This document shows positions 26,635 through 35,439 of a DNA stretch of 64,000 nucleotides, in pieces (positions within the stretch are counted from its first letter, which is position 1; each line of letters opens with the position of its first letter). The notes below the pieces were generated by a model. That model was not told the origin of the DNA and did no database searches. It saw only the letters and a list, made by a program, of their open reading frames with translations. Source of the DNA: DTDR01 sp964505415 (GTDB lineage Bacteria; Hydrothermota; Tepidihabitantia; Tepidihabitantales; DTDR01); the NCBI GenBank assembly GCA_964505415.1, contig CAZDHW010000008.1, positions 1 through 64,000 of the forward strand. The letters are read 5' to 3'. Both the position numbers and the translations under genes were made by a program.

Positions 26635-27612
26635 ATGGAAAGCGAAGAGATAATTATAAAATTAAGGGAAGCAAAAAGGGCGATAGCGGGAGAGTTAAAA
26701 AAGGTTATTGTTGGTCAAGAAGCAATAATTGAAAAAATTTTAATCACTTTAATTGCCAATGGTCACGCCTTAATTATTGGTGTTCCGGGTTTAGCGAAGA
26801 CTTTAATTGTTAATACTTTAGCCCAAGTTTTAAACCTTTCTTTTAAAAGGATTCAATTTACCCCGGATTTGATGCCTTCGGATATTACCGGAACCGAAAT
26901 AATTGAGGAGGATAAGACCACCGGGAAGCGGGAGTTTCGTTTTGTGAAAGGTCCAATTTTTGCCAATATAATCTTAGCTGATGAGATAAACCGCACACCA
27001 CCAAAAACCCAAGCTGCTTTATTACAGGCAATGCAAGAATATAAAGTAACGGTTGGCAATGAAACTTATCCCTTGCCCCAGCCCTTCTTAGTCTTAGCCA
27101 CCCAAAATCCTATTGAAATGGAAGGAACTTATCCTTTACCCGAAGCCCAACTTGACCGTTTTATGTTTTCTATCAATATTACTTATCCTTCAAAAACTGA
27201 GGAGAAAGAGATTGTAAAATTAACTACTTCTGCTTATCAGCCAAATATCAAACCGATTCTTTCGGCAAAAGAGATATTAGAGTTGCAAACCCTTTTGCGG
27301 AAGGTACCGGTTGCCGAAGAGATTTTAGATTATGCGGTAACCTTGGTGAGGGCAACAAGACCTCAAGAAAATAGTTATAAGATTGTTAAAGATTATGTGA
27401 GTTGGGGTGCTTCGGTAAGGGCATCTCAATATTTAATTTTGGGAGCTAAGGGAAAGGCAATTTTGGATGGGCGACCAACACCCACAATTGACGATGTTCG
27501 GGAAATTGCCCCTTTGGTTTTAAGGCACCGAATTGTTTTAAATTTTGCTGCCGAAGCGGATGGTATTTCGGCTGATGATATTATTGAAAAACTGTTGAAA
27601 GAGATAAAATGA
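26635..27612 (+). CDS. MoxR family AAA+ ATPase
   Basis: 325 aa from ATG 26635. VIVGQEAIIEKILITLIANGHALIIGVPGLAKT includes the MoxR Walker A (about GVPGLAKT, 55-62). Walker B is ILADEINRTPPKTQAALLQAM. Sensor LVLATQNPIEMEGTYPLPEAQLDRFMF follows. The C-terminal lid ends TIDDVREIAPLVLRHRIVLNF. MoxR ATPases act as chaperones for VWA-domain and metal-containing complexes. The usual DUF58 and BatA/BatB genes are not next to it; a DUF4175-like gene lies at 35436-38621. Overlaps the next gene by 4 nt. Confidence 0.93.
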   Translation: MESEEIIIKLREAKRAIAGELKKVIVGQEAIIEKILITLIANGHALIIGVPGLAKTLIVNTLAQVLNLSFKRIQFTPDLMPSDITGTEIIEEDKTTGKREFRFVKGPIFANIILADEINRTPPKTQAALLQAMQEYKVTVGNETYPLPQPFLVLATQNPIEMEGTYPLPEAQLDRFMFSINITYPSKTEEKEIVKLTTSAYQPNIKPILSAKEILELQTLLRKVPVAEEILDYAVTLVRATRPQENSYKIVKDYVSWGASVRASQYLILGAKGKAILDGRPTPTIDDVREIAPLVLRHRIVLNFAAEADGISADDIIEKLLKEIK

Positions 27613-28106
27613 AAAAAGTTGATAAGCGTTTTCTTTTTATTGTTGGTAATTTAAAAGAAGGGGATAACCAGATTGAAATGGAGTTTTCACCCCAGGAGGT
27701 GCTTTCTTATTATGAAGATAAAAGTGACTTGAAAAATACGAAGAATAAAAAAATGCTTATCTACCTTGCCTGTTTTTTAAGTTTTGGTAATAAGATAAAA
27801 CTAAAGCTAAATCTTTTTAAAAGTGGTGACAAAGTGATTGCGGAAGGCGATATGTTTTTTACTATGAATCTTATCTGCGCTTTATGTAATAAGGAATTTA
27901 CTTTAAATGCTAAAGAAAAACTTCATTGTGTATATTTAAAAGAGATTAAAAATAAATATCTTCCTCAAGAAAAAGAAATTAGTAAAGAGGAAACCTCCCA
28001 AGAATATTATCTTACCCAGATAAATATTTTGCCTTTAATTTACGATACTTTGATTTTAGCTATCCCTATCGCTCCCCATTGTCCAGAATGCGAAAAGAAC
28101 CTTTAG
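27609..28106 (+). CDS. YceD (DUF177) family protein
   Basis: 165 aa. A first Cys pair CALC, in LICALCNKEFTL, corresponds to the family's CxRC, and the C-terminal PHCPECEKNL supplies a second pair. LPLIYDTLILAIPIAPHC matches the YceD end. YceD is linked to 23S rRNA/ribosome assembly and normally precedes rpmF (L32). Here it is followed by a convergent acetyltransferase and L32 is absent. ATGA overlap with moxR. Confidence 0.75.
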   Translation: MKKVDKRFLFIVGNLKEGDNQIEMEFSPQEVLSYYEDKSDLKNTKNKKMLIYLACFLSFGNKIKLKLNLFKSGDKVIAEGDMFFTMNLICALCNKEFTLNAKEKLHCVYLKEIKNKYLPQEKEISKEETSQEYYLTQINILPLIYDTLILAIPIAPHCPECEKNL

Positions 28107-28759
28107 ATTTTTTCAAACAAAATCTGCCACCACTTTTTCTCTTTTAAGATTTTTTCCATTATAAAACTGCCTTCTTGGATAAACGGACGAAATTCTGAAG
28201 CGTAATAAAGTCTCCTTTGGGAAGGGTCATGGGGATACCATCTTCTTCCTTGTTTTAATATCCGGTGTAAAGTGTGGTCAATGGCTCCCGCTTGGGTTTT
28301 AAAACCGTAGTCTAAAAAGGTGATGAGCATTGCCACATGCCGGGGATAGCCAACAATTGAGTAGGCTTTGTTAGCTTTTGCTAATTCGATGCCAATTTCG
28401 CATAATAATTTAGAAAAACCTTGGCCACGGAATTTTGGTCGGATATAGGCCCGGGTAAGTTCCCAGCGGTGTTCTTCTTTCGCTTTTAAACCTTCTTTCC
28501 AATCAGGGTCTAAACGGACATAACCGATAGGTTCCGTAGGGTAGTTTACCCAGATCTCTAAAAGTTTTTCATCGGTAATAATATCCAGATATTGATAAAA
28601 GCCGATAATGAATTCGTAAAGGGAAAATTTAACTGGCGTTTCCATCGTGATTTTAGCTTGGGGTAAATCGTTGATAAAATCTTTGACGGTTTTTAAATCC
28701 TTTGTTGGTACCGTTAGTAAAATTTTTCTTACAATTTCGTTAATTATCTCTTTTTTCAT
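28103..28759 (-). CDS. GNAT family acetyltransferase
   Basis: 218 aa. Acetyl-CoA binding motif A is visible as RAYIRPKFRGQGFSKLLCEIGIELAK (about 117-142), with R/QxxGxG/A as RGQGFS. The following FLDYGFKTQ strand matches motif B. N- and C-terminal extensions are of unknown role. It overlaps ftsK by 4 nt, so it is the last gene of the ftsK-side operon. Substrate unknown. Confidence 0.8.
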   Translation of the reverse strand: MKKEIINEIVRKILLTVPTKDLKTVKDFINDLPQAKITMETPVKFSLYEFIIGFYQYLDIITDEKLLEIWVNYPTEPIGYVRLDPDWKEGLKAKEEHRWELTRAYIRPKFRGQGFSKLLCEIGIELAKANKAYSIVGYPRHVAMLITFLDYGFKTQAGAIDHTLHRILKQGRRWYPHDPSQRRLYYASEFRPFIQEGSFIMEKILKEKKWWQILFEKI

Positions 28760-31077
28760 TTTAGATTATTTCTTAAAGAGTTTAAGATTTTATTTAACTC
28801 CTCTTCGGTTTCTACTAAAACCCTGCGGGATTTGGAACCAACAAAAGGTCCAACAATCCCGGCCTGTTCTAATTGGTCAATTATTCTTCCGGCTCTTGCC
28901 CAACCAATATCTAACTTTCTTTGTAACATTGATACTGAGGCTTCGCGGGCAGCAAAAACAATCTTGGCAGCTTCAAAGAAAAGTTCATCCAATTCTCTTA
29001 ATTTTCCTTCCAATTTCTTTTCTTTCTTTTTCTCAATTATTTCTTCTTCTGGTAAAGGTTGGTGATAAGGAATAGCCAATAACTTTTCCAAAACTTCTTC
29101 ACCAACAATTTTCAATAATTTTTTCCTTTCTTCCTCAATACTAGCCTTTTCCTTATTAATCAAAATATCTAAGGCTTCTTTCTTTAAGATCTCTTCCGCT
29201 TTTTCTTCCGGATTTTCAAAAAAGGATGATAATAATTCTTCTAAATACTTTCTTGCCCACAGATTAACAATCTTTTTTGTTTCTTCTACCGAAATAAAAG
29301 CACCATGCAATCTTATGGGATCACCTTTTCCGGGTGGTAAGAAAAGCATGTCTCCTTTACCTAAGAGACTTTCCGCACCGTTCATGTCTAAAATCGTTCG
29401 GGAATCAGTTTTGGAAGCTACTTGGAAGGCGATGCGGCAAGGAAAATTGGCTTTAATAAGACCAGTAATCACATCAACCGAAGGTCTCTGGGTTGCTAAA
29501 ATCAAATGGATTCCTACCGCCCTTGACATTTGGGCTAAACGGGTAATCTTTTGTTCAATTTCGACTGGTGCCCTTAACATCAAGTCAGCTAACTCGTCAA
29601 TAATCACCACAATATAAGGTTTCTTGGGTAAAGAAAGGGATTTTGCCTTTTCATTAAAACCTTCAATATCCCTTACTCCTAAACGAGCAAATTCGCCGTA
29701 ACGTTCTTCCATAATGGCAATCACCCGGTCAAGCTGTTCTAAAGCCAATTTTGGGTCAATGGTTGTTGGTGAAAGGAGATGGGGAATAGGGTCATAAACT
29801 GGTAATTCTAATTGTTTTGGGTCAATTGTTAAAAAGCGAACATCGGAATAATCCGAATGAAAAATTATGGAAGAAATGATACAGTTAATACAGACGCTTT
29901 TTCCCGAGCCGGTTGTTCCGGCAATTAAAATATGGGGCATCTCTCTTAAATCAGCAAAATAGGGCTCACCGGTAATCGTTTCTCCCAAAGCAAAAGTTAA
30001 GGCACTGAAAGAGTTTTGGAAAGAAGGGGAAGAGAGGATCTTTTTTAAATAGACAATTCTTCTCTTTTTGTTAGGTATTTCAATACCTACTGCTGATTTT
30101 CCCGGTATGGGAGCCAAAATTCTAATTCTTTCTGCCTTTAAAGAAAGGGCTAAATCATCGGCTAAACTCTCAATCCTTTGAATTTTTATTCCCGGTGCTG
30201 GTTGGAATTCAAAGCGGGTAATCACTGGACCGGTAACATAAGAAACAATATTACCAGTAATATCAAATTCTTTTAACTTGCTTAATAAAACCTCAGCTTC
30301 TTCTTTTAGTTCTTTTTCATTTTTACTCGCTACTTCTTCGGGCGAGTTTAAAAGTGACAAAAATTCTCTTTGAAATTCATCTTTTATTACTATTTTTTCT
30401 TTTTTCTTTATTTTTACCTTTTCTTCCGAAATTTGCCTTTCCTCCAGAATTTTCTTTTCTTCTTCAACCTCTTTGATTTCCCTCTTTTCTTCTTTTACTA
30501 TTTTAACTTTTGGTTCTTTTTTAACAATAATTTTTTGGGAAAGAAGAACAAAAAATTTTTTAAATAGCAACAAAAGATGTTTTAAAAAAGAGATAAATTT
30601 TTCACCGGTTAAAGCAATTAGCAAAATAATAAATAGTCCGATAATTAAAATATAGCTGCCAATTGTTCCAAAAAGATTTACTAAAAGCTGGCAAAGTTCC
30701 CAGTTAATTCCCGAAAGGTAATAATCAATTCTTCCCAATGTTAAAGTGAGATATTGAAGAAAAAGGATGCTAAGAAGTAAGGTAAAAATAATAATTTTCC
30801 TTAATTTGTTTTTAAATTCTCTTTTTTTAAAAGATAAAGAAAAACCGACGAGAAATAAAATAAATATTAAAGGGAAAGAGAGAAGCCCAAAAAATTTTAA
30901 AAATAGTTCTGAAAGATAATAGCCAATGATACCGCCAAAATTTTTGGCTTTTATGGTACCTTTAAAGAAATAAAAGGAAATAATGCTTAGCAAGAGATAA
31001 CCCCCAAAAAGAAATAAAAGAGCCGTAAGAAGATAAGGTTTCTTTTCCTTTTTATTTTTTTGATTACCTGCTTTCAT
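28756..31077 (-). CDS. ftsK: DNA translocase FtsK/SpoIIIE
   Basis: 773 aa. Four membrane helices occupy about 17-165, then a charged linker of Lys/Glu repeats (about 190-240). The motor has GTTGSGKSVCINC (Walker A, about 387-399) and VVIIDELADLM (Walker B, about 490-500). A C-terminal gamma winged helix (SMLQRKLDIGWARAGRIIDQLEQ) recognises KOPS-type sites. It pumps DNA at the division septum. It overlaps the M50 peptidase gene and the acetyltransferase gene. Confidence 0.96.
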   Translation of the reverse strand: MKAGNQKNKKEKKPYLLTALLFLFGGYLLLSIISFYFFKGTIKAKNFGGIIGYYLSELFLKFFGLLSFPLIFILFLVGFSLSFKKREFKNKLRKIIIFTLLLSILFLQYLTLTLGRIDYYLSGINWELCQLLVNLFGTIGSYILIIGLFIILLIALTGEKFISFLKHLLLLFKKFFVLLSQKIIVKKEPKVKIVKEEKREIKEVEEEKKILEERQISEEKVKIKKKEKIVIKDEFQREFLSLLNSPEEVASKNEKELKEEAEVLLSKLKEFDITGNIVSYVTGPVITRFEFQPAPGIKIQRIESLADDLALSLKAERIRILAPIPGKSAVGIEIPNKKRRIVYLKKILSSPSFQNSFSALTFALGETITGEPYFADLREMPHILIAGTTGSGKSVCINCIISSIIFHSDYSDVRFLTIDPKQLELPVYDPIPHLLSPTTIDPKLALEQLDRVIAIMEERYGEFARLGVRDIEGFNEKAKSLSLPKKPYIVVIIDELADLMLRAPVEIEQKITRLAQMSRAVGIHLILATQRPSVDVITGLIKANFPCRIAFQVASKTDSRTILDMNGAESLLGKGDMLFLPPGKGDPIRLHGAFISVEETKKIVNLWARKYLEELLSSFFENPEEKAEEILKKEALDILINKEKASIEEERKKLLKIVGEEVLEKLLAIPYHQPLPEEEIIEKKKEKKLEGKLRELDELFFEAAKIVFAAREASVSMLQRKLDIGWARAGRIIDQLEQAGIVGPFVGSKSRRVLVETEEELNKILNSLRNNLK

Positions 31078-31688
31078 ATGATTGTGCCGGTAAAAATTTG
31101 ATAGAAAAAGTTAATAAAAGGTGAAATAATTCCCCACAAAATTGGTATGCCAATCAAGGAGCCAATAAAAATTAAGCCAATAAGGATATAAAAGCCGTAA
31201 CTTTCTACTTCCATATAATATTCCCGATATTTATAAGGTAAAATATACATAAAAATTTTTGAACCGTCAAGGGGAGGAATTGGTAAAAGATTAAAAAAAG
31301 CCAAAATTAGATTATAAAAGACAAAACTTCTTAAAAGATAAGCGAAAAAAAATGAAGAAGGATTTATTATCCGATAGGTAATACCAAAAAATAAAGCAGA
31401 TAAAAAATTGGCTAAAGGTCCAGCTAAAGAAGTTAAAATTACACCTTTTTTGATATCAGAAAAATTATAAGGATTTATTGGTACTGGTTTTGCCCAACCG
31501 ATACGAAATAAGAAAAGGGAGATTGTACCAATAGGGTCTAAATGTTTTAAAGGGTTTAAAGTTAAACGACCCGCTAATTTGGCGGTTGGGTCGCCAAGTT
31601 TATCAGCAACATAACCGTGCATAAATTCGTGAATAGTAAGCCCAAAAAGAATTGCCGGGGCTGAAATGATTAATGTTCTTGCGTCCAT
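31074..31688 (-). CDS. Site-2 protease family (M50) membrane metallopeptidase
   Basis: 204 aa with about six membrane helices. The HExxH zinc site is HEFMH (about 20-24) in the first helix, followed by LGDPTAKLAGRLTLNPLKHLDPIGT. The third ligand motif is NLLPIPPLDGSKI (about 137-149). It is the short class without a PDZ domain. Such proteases cut membrane-embedded substrates. It overlaps the end of cca by 19 nt. Confidence 0.9.
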   Translation of the reverse strand: MDARTLIISAPAILFGLTIHEFMHGYVADKLGDPTAKLAGRLTLNPLKHLDPIGTISLFLFRIGWAKPVPINPYNFSDIKKGVILTSLAGPLANFLSALFFGITYRIINPSSFFFAYLLRSFVFYNLILAFFNLLPIPPLDGSKIFMYILPYKYREYYMEVESYGFYILIGLIFIGSLIGIPILWGIISPFINFFYQIFTGTII

Positions 31689-32896
31689 TTTTTAATTGCT
31701 TTTAGTTCGTCTTCTTTATTTTTCAATTTTCCATCAATTTTTTTTAATTTCAAATACAATAAAATTTTAGAAAAGTCCTTTTCTTTTAGGTTTTTTATCG
31801 TTCCTTTTTTAATCAGCTCTTTTAGCTGGTTACCGTTAATAAAAGGTTTTTTGTCTTTGCTTTTTTGATAGTTTTTAATTTTTTTCTTTAAAGAGGGTTC
31901 TAAAGCGGTGATGATTTTTAAAGAATTTAAAGAAAAGGGTGAAAGGAGAAGATAGATTTTTGACGGTCTTTTAGCCTTTAATAATCTTCTCTTTATCTTT
32001 TTAAAGGCATTTAAATCTTCAATAATTTTGATTATCTCTTTTTTTAAAAAACTTTTTTCCTCAAAACTTAATAAAAAAAGGAGATAAGCAAAAATTAAAT
32101 CTTCGGCTAATTTAACTTTTTTAAGTTTTGCTAATTGAGAGATTTCTTTTAAAGAAAGGGATTTATTAAAAATTTTTTTTAAAACTCCCAAACGGGATAA
32201 TTGGTAAAGCATTTCTTTAAAATTTTTCTCTTTGAGAATCAAATTTAATTCGTGAAAAATTCTTTGGTAAGAGATAGTCTTTAAACAACTCCTTTTTATC
32301 GCCCTTTTTAACAAAATTAAAGTTTGTTTTTCAATTTGGAAACGGAATCTTTCGGCAAATCTTATTGCCCGAAAAATCCTTGTTGGGTCATCAAAAAAAC
32401 TTTTTTCGTGTAAAATTCTTATTTTTTTTTCTTTTAAATCTTTTATTCCTCCAAAGGGGTCAATAATTTTATCGGCTAACAAATCGTAAGCAAAAGCATT
32501 AATGGTAAAATCCCTCCTTTTAAGATCAGTTTCAATATCAGCAATTGGTTTTACTTTGGGTAAGGCACCGGGTCTTTCATAAATCTCATCTCGCAGCTGG
32601 GCAATATCTATATATTGGTCGTCGTACAAAATCTTACCGGTTAAAAATTGGGAGTGATAAATAAATTTACCTTCTAACTCTTTGGCCAATTCCTCGCCAA
32701 ACTCCTTCACTTTACTACTAATTGCTAAATCAAAATCTAATACCCTTTTTCCTAAGAAGATATCTCTTAGCGGTCCACCAACTAAAAAAATTTTTAGGTC
32801 AAGTTTTTTAGCGATTTCCACTGCCTTAATAATAACCGGTGAACTTTTAAAATCCAAAAGTTTTTTTCTCTTGCTTAAGGGTTTTAATTTCGCCAA
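31670..32896 (-). CDS. tRNA CCA nucleotidyltransferase / poly(A) polymerase family
   Basis: Up to 408 aa. The nucleotidyltransferase signature LVGGPLRDIFLGKRVLDFDLAI carries the DxD metal site. KRRDFTINAFAYD, DPFGGIKDLKEKKIR and DDPTRIFRAIRFAERFRF follow in family order. CCA addition and poly(A) synthesis cannot be told apart from sequence alone. Note that the tRNA-Gln in this window already encodes CCA. The TTG start at 32896 overlaps the upstream gene by 50 nt, and a later in-frame TTG may be the true start. Confidence 0.88.
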   Translation of the reverse strand: MAKLKPLSKRKKLLDFKSSPVIIKAVEIAKKLDLKIFLVGGPLRDIFLGKRVLDFDLAISSKVKEFGEELAKELEGKFIYHSQFLTGKILYDDQYIDIAQLRDEIYERPGALPKVKPIADIETDLKRRDFTINAFAYDLLADKIIDPFGGIKDLKEKKIRILHEKSFFDDPTRIFRAIRFAERFRFQIEKQTLILLKRAIKRSCLKTISYQRIFHELNLILKEKNFKEMLYQLSRLGVLKKIFNKSLSLKEISQLAKLKKVKLAEDLIFAYLLFLLSFEEKSFLKKEIIKIIEDLNAFKKIKRRLLKAKRPSKIYLLLSPFSLNSLKIITALEPSLKKKIKNYQKSKDKKPFINGNQLKELIKKGTIKNLKEKDFSKILLYLKLKKIDGKLKNKEDELKAIKKWTQEH

Positions 32897-33134
32897 ATTG
32901 ACTCTCGTATTTTTTAATATTATCTTCCAAAGCGGAAAGAAGAAGTTTAGCGTGTGCCGGCGTCATGATTATTCGGGCAAAAACCTTCGCTTTCGGCAAG
33001 CCGGGAAGCATCCGAGCAAAATCAATAATAAACTCGTGGGGTGAATGGGCAATAAGAAAAAAATTACTGTAAACACCTTCAGCTTCTTTTTCGCTTATTT
33101 CAATATTGATTTGGGTTTTTTGGTTTTCAGACAT
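32847..33134 (-). CDS. DUF3467 family protein
   Basis: 95 aa. EAEGVYSNFFLIAHSPHEFIIDFARMLPG and ARIIMTPAHAKLLLSALEDNIKKYES are the full DUF3467 signature. Function unknown. It is the first gene of the operon running to 28103. Its promoter lies at 33141-33168, and the ATG follows the -10 box by 6 nt. Confidence 0.9.
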   Translation of the reverse strand: MSENQKTQINIEISEKEAEGVYSNFFLIAHSPHEFIIDFARMLPGLPKAKVFARIIMTPAHAKLLLSALEDNIKKYESQFGEIKTLKQEKKTFGF

Positions 33135-33140
33135 AATAAA

Positions 33141-33168
33141 ATTTTAACAAATTTTAAAATTAAATCAA
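33141..33168 (-). promoter_or_regulatory. Promoter of the DUF3467-cca-M50-ftsK operon
   Basis: On the minus strand TTGATT (33168-33163), 16-bp spacer, TAAAAT (33146-33141), then 6 nt to the ATG at 33134. It is back-to-back with the promoter at 33176-33203, with only 7 bp between the two -35 boxes. Confidence 0.65.
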
Positions 33169-33175
33169 TAATTAA

Positions 33176-33203
33176 TTGACAAAGTTTTAACTTTTCCTAT
33201 AAT
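33176..33203 (+). promoter_or_regulatory. Promoter of the L,D-transpeptidase gene
   Basis: TTGACA (33176-33181), 16-bp spacer, TATAAT (33198-33203), then 8 nt to a GTG start at 33212. This is consensus-like and predicted to be leaderless. Confidence 0.75.
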
Positions 33204-33211
33204 ATATAAAG

Positions 33212-33892
33212 GTGCGTTCCTTTCCTTTTCTTTTATTCTTTTTAAGTTTTTTAGCCCTTTTTTTGAGCGAAGTTATTTATCCTTTTAGTGAGTCAATAAA
33301 TTTTAATGTTTTTTTTCATATTAAGAAATTAAAGAATTTACGCCGAATGGAAAAAGAAGAGAAAAAAATGATTGAAAAAGTTAAAAAAAATTTAAGATTA
33401 AAAAAAGAAGAATTAGTAGCGATTAAAGAAGAAAAAAATGGAGATGAAGAATATTATTGTGTTGTTGACCTTTTTTCCCAAACCCTTTATTTGAAAAAGG
33501 GTGAAAGAGTTGTTCACGAATTTAAAATTTCCGGTGGTTCTGGAAAAATTCTGTTAAGCCCTTTTGGTAAAAAATGGCGTTTTGTTACCCCCAAAGGGGT
33601 TTTACGAGTTTTAAGAAAGATAAAAGATCCCGTTTGGTACAAGCCGGATTGGGCTTTTATTGAGGAAAGAAAACCAATCCCACCACCAAATTCTCCTTTA
33701 AGAAAAGTAAAGGGAATGCTTGGTGATTATGCTTTAGATTTGGGTGGTGGAATCATGATTCACGGTACACCCTATGAGCACCTTTTGGGGCAGCCGGTAA
33801 CCCACGGTTGTATTCGGGTGGAAAAAGAAGGAATAAAAATGCTTTATGACTCTTTGAAATTAGGAGCCAAAGTTTATATTTACGGAAAATGA
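33212..33892 (+). CDS. L,D-transpeptidase (YkuD family)
   Basis: 226 aa from GTG 33212. An N-terminal signal anchor (about 4-20) is followed by a Lys/Glu-rich coiled linker (about 35-75) and the YkuD domain. The catalytic block has IMIHGT (H184) and PVTHGCIRV (H198, C200, R202). It forms 3-3 cross-links in peptidoglycan or attaches proteins to it in the periplasm. The next gene, overlapping by 4 nt, is a paralogue that has lost these residues. Confidence 0.93.
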   Translation: MRSFPFLLFFLSFLALFLSEVIYPFSESINFNVFFHIKKLKNLRRMEKEEKKMIEKVKKNLRLKKEELVAIKEEKNGDEEYYCVVDLFSQTLYLKKGERVVHEFKISGGSGKILLSPFGKKWRFVTPKGVLRVLRKIKDPVWYKPDWAFIEERKPIPPPNSPLRKVKGMLGDYALDLGGGIMIHGTPYEHLLGQPVTHGCIRVEKEGIKMLYDSLKLGAKVYIYGK

Positions 33893-34512
33893 GAAAGTTT
33901 TTTAATATTTCTTTAATTATTTTTACTATTTCTTTAATAAGACTTAGTGAAAGTGTGATAAAGAAAATCATTTTTTCGGAAGTCAAATATAAAGAGAATG
34001 AAATTGAAAGATTAAAAACTTTAAAAAACGAATTAGAAAAAGAATTAACTACCCTAACCCAGGAAATTGATTATCAAAATTTAAAAAAGGAATTTAAAAA
34101 TCTGAAAGATTTTTATTTAGAGATTAACCGAAGAGATAAAATTGCTTATTTAAAAATTGAGGATAAAGTTTTAAAAGCAATGAGTTTTGAGATTTTTCAA
34201 AACGACAATTATCCTCTACCAATGGGAATTTTACAGGTGATAATGAAACAAGAAACCACCTATTTTCAGATTCCTGATTATTATTATCAACTTTTGGGAA
34301 AAGAAATACCAAAAAGTGAAGAGGAGAAAATAATTAAAAATGGTTTATCGCCCTATCTCCTTTCTTTAGGTGAGAAGTTAATTATTTGTGGACCTTTTTC
34401 TCAAGATTTGCCAAAAGATTTGGTTCCCTTTAATGCTTTAATTTTTTCCTTAGATGATATGAAGGTAATTTTCTATTCTTTAAAAGAAAATAGTAAGGTT
34501 CTTTTCTATTAA
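33889..34512 (+). CDS. Catalytically dead L,D-transpeptidase paralogue
   Basis: 207 aa with the same layout as its neighbour: membrane helix (about 5-22), coiled region (about 30-65), then a domain alignable to the YkuD domain. PMGILQVIMKQ matches PKGVLRVLRKI; IPDYYYQLLGKEIP matches KPDWAFIEERKPIP; the ends SKVLFY and AKVYIYGK align. At the catalytic positions H184 is C167 and H198-G199-C200 is F181-N182-A183. It should therefore be inactive and may regulate or scaffold the active enzyme. The reading frame is intact, so it is not a pseudogene. Confidence 0.75.
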   Translation: MRKFFNISLIIFTISLIRLSESVIKKIIFSEVKYKENEIERLKTLKNELEKELTTLTQEIDYQNLKKEFKNLKDFYLEINRRDKIAYLKIEDKVLKAMSFEIFQNDNYPLPMGILQVIMKQETTYFQIPDYYYQLLGKEIPKSEEEKIIKNGLSPYLLSLGEKLIICGPFSQDLPKDLVPFNALIFSLDDMKVIFYSLKENSKVLFY

Positions 34513-35439
34513 TTATCTTATCCCCTTTAATTTTAATTTATTAAGCAATTCTCGGGAATAATAAGTATAAGGTGTTAAAGGCTGATTAAAAACGATATCC
34601 CTTAATAAAGAAATTGCTTCTTTTTCATTCTTATCTAAAAGTAAAAGGGCTAATCGATATTGGGCTTTAGCTTTAAAATAGTTATTTTTACTTTGGCAAA
34701 CATTTTTTAGGGTGTTGATAGCCAAAGAAATTTCCCCTTCTTTTTCGTAAATTTCGGCAAGTTTGATTAAAGAGTAATCTTCATTAATTTTTTTTAAATT
34801 CTCTTTGGCCTTTTCTTTTTCACCAATTATCAAAAGTAATAGCGAATAAAAATATTCTTTTATTTTCTTACCGCTACTTAAAAGGAGGCCTAACTCCTGT
34901 ACTTCTTCTTTTAGTGGGCTTTTTTCGTAATTAATAAGAAAATTGAAAATGGCAATTAATAAAGAATCATAACTTTCTAAATTACCAAAAAGTAATAGTT
35001 GATAATAATCTTTTAATTCCCCTTCCTCCAAAAAATGCCCGGTCTCTTTTGCTTTTAGGAAATTATTCTTTTTTATAAAAATAAGGAAATTGATAAAAGG
35101 ATATTTTTCTAAGTTACTTTCAATTTTATATTTTTCTAACAATTTTAAAACCACCGGATTACTTTCGGAAGAGATTTTTAGGGCGGTTTCTAAATAGGAA
35201 AGCCCTTGGGCTAAATTTTTATTTAAAAGTTCAATTTCTCCAAGGGTAATTAAAAGCCGAATTTCCTTTTTATAGCTTTTTAAAAGTTCCAAAGAAAGAT
35301 TTTTCAACTCTTCCAATTTGTTTTCGCGAAAACTTAATTCTTTATATTTTAAATAAAGGGAATCGTTAAAACCTTCTTTTAGCAGTTTGGTTTTTAAATC
35401 GTTGATTGATAAAAAAATAAAAAAGATTAATAATTTCAT
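34513..35439 (-). CDS. Secreted or periplasmic TPR-repeat protein
   Basis: 308 aa with a short signal (about 1-13). Helical repeats fit TPR spacing: ITLGEIELLNKNLAQGLSYLETALKIS (about 64-90), LIKLAEIYEKEGEISLAINTLKNV and AQYRLALLLLDKNEKEAISLLRDIV. TPR proteins mediate protein contacts. It overlaps the upstream DUF4175-like gene by 4 nt and probably partners with it. Confidence 0.75.
   Translation of the reverse strand: MKLLIFFIFLSINDLKTKLLKEGFNDSLYLKYKELSFRENKLEELKNLSLELLKSYKKEIRLLITLGEIELLNKNLAQGLSYLETALKISSESNPVVLKLLEKYKIESNLEKYPFINFLIFIKKNNFLKAKETGHFLEEGELKDYYQLLLFGNLESYDSLLIAIFNFLINYEKSPLKEEVQELGLLLSSGKKIKEYFYSLLLLIIGEKEKAKENLKKINEDYSLIKLAEIYEKEGEISLAINTLKNVCQSKNNYFKAKAQYRLALLLLDKNEKEAISLLRDIVFNQPLTPYTYYSRELLNKLKLKGIR

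Noticed and set aside
30370..30655. Phe/Lys-rich open frames on the plus strand
   Set aside because: They are low-complexity shadows of the Lys/Glu-rich linker of ftsK.
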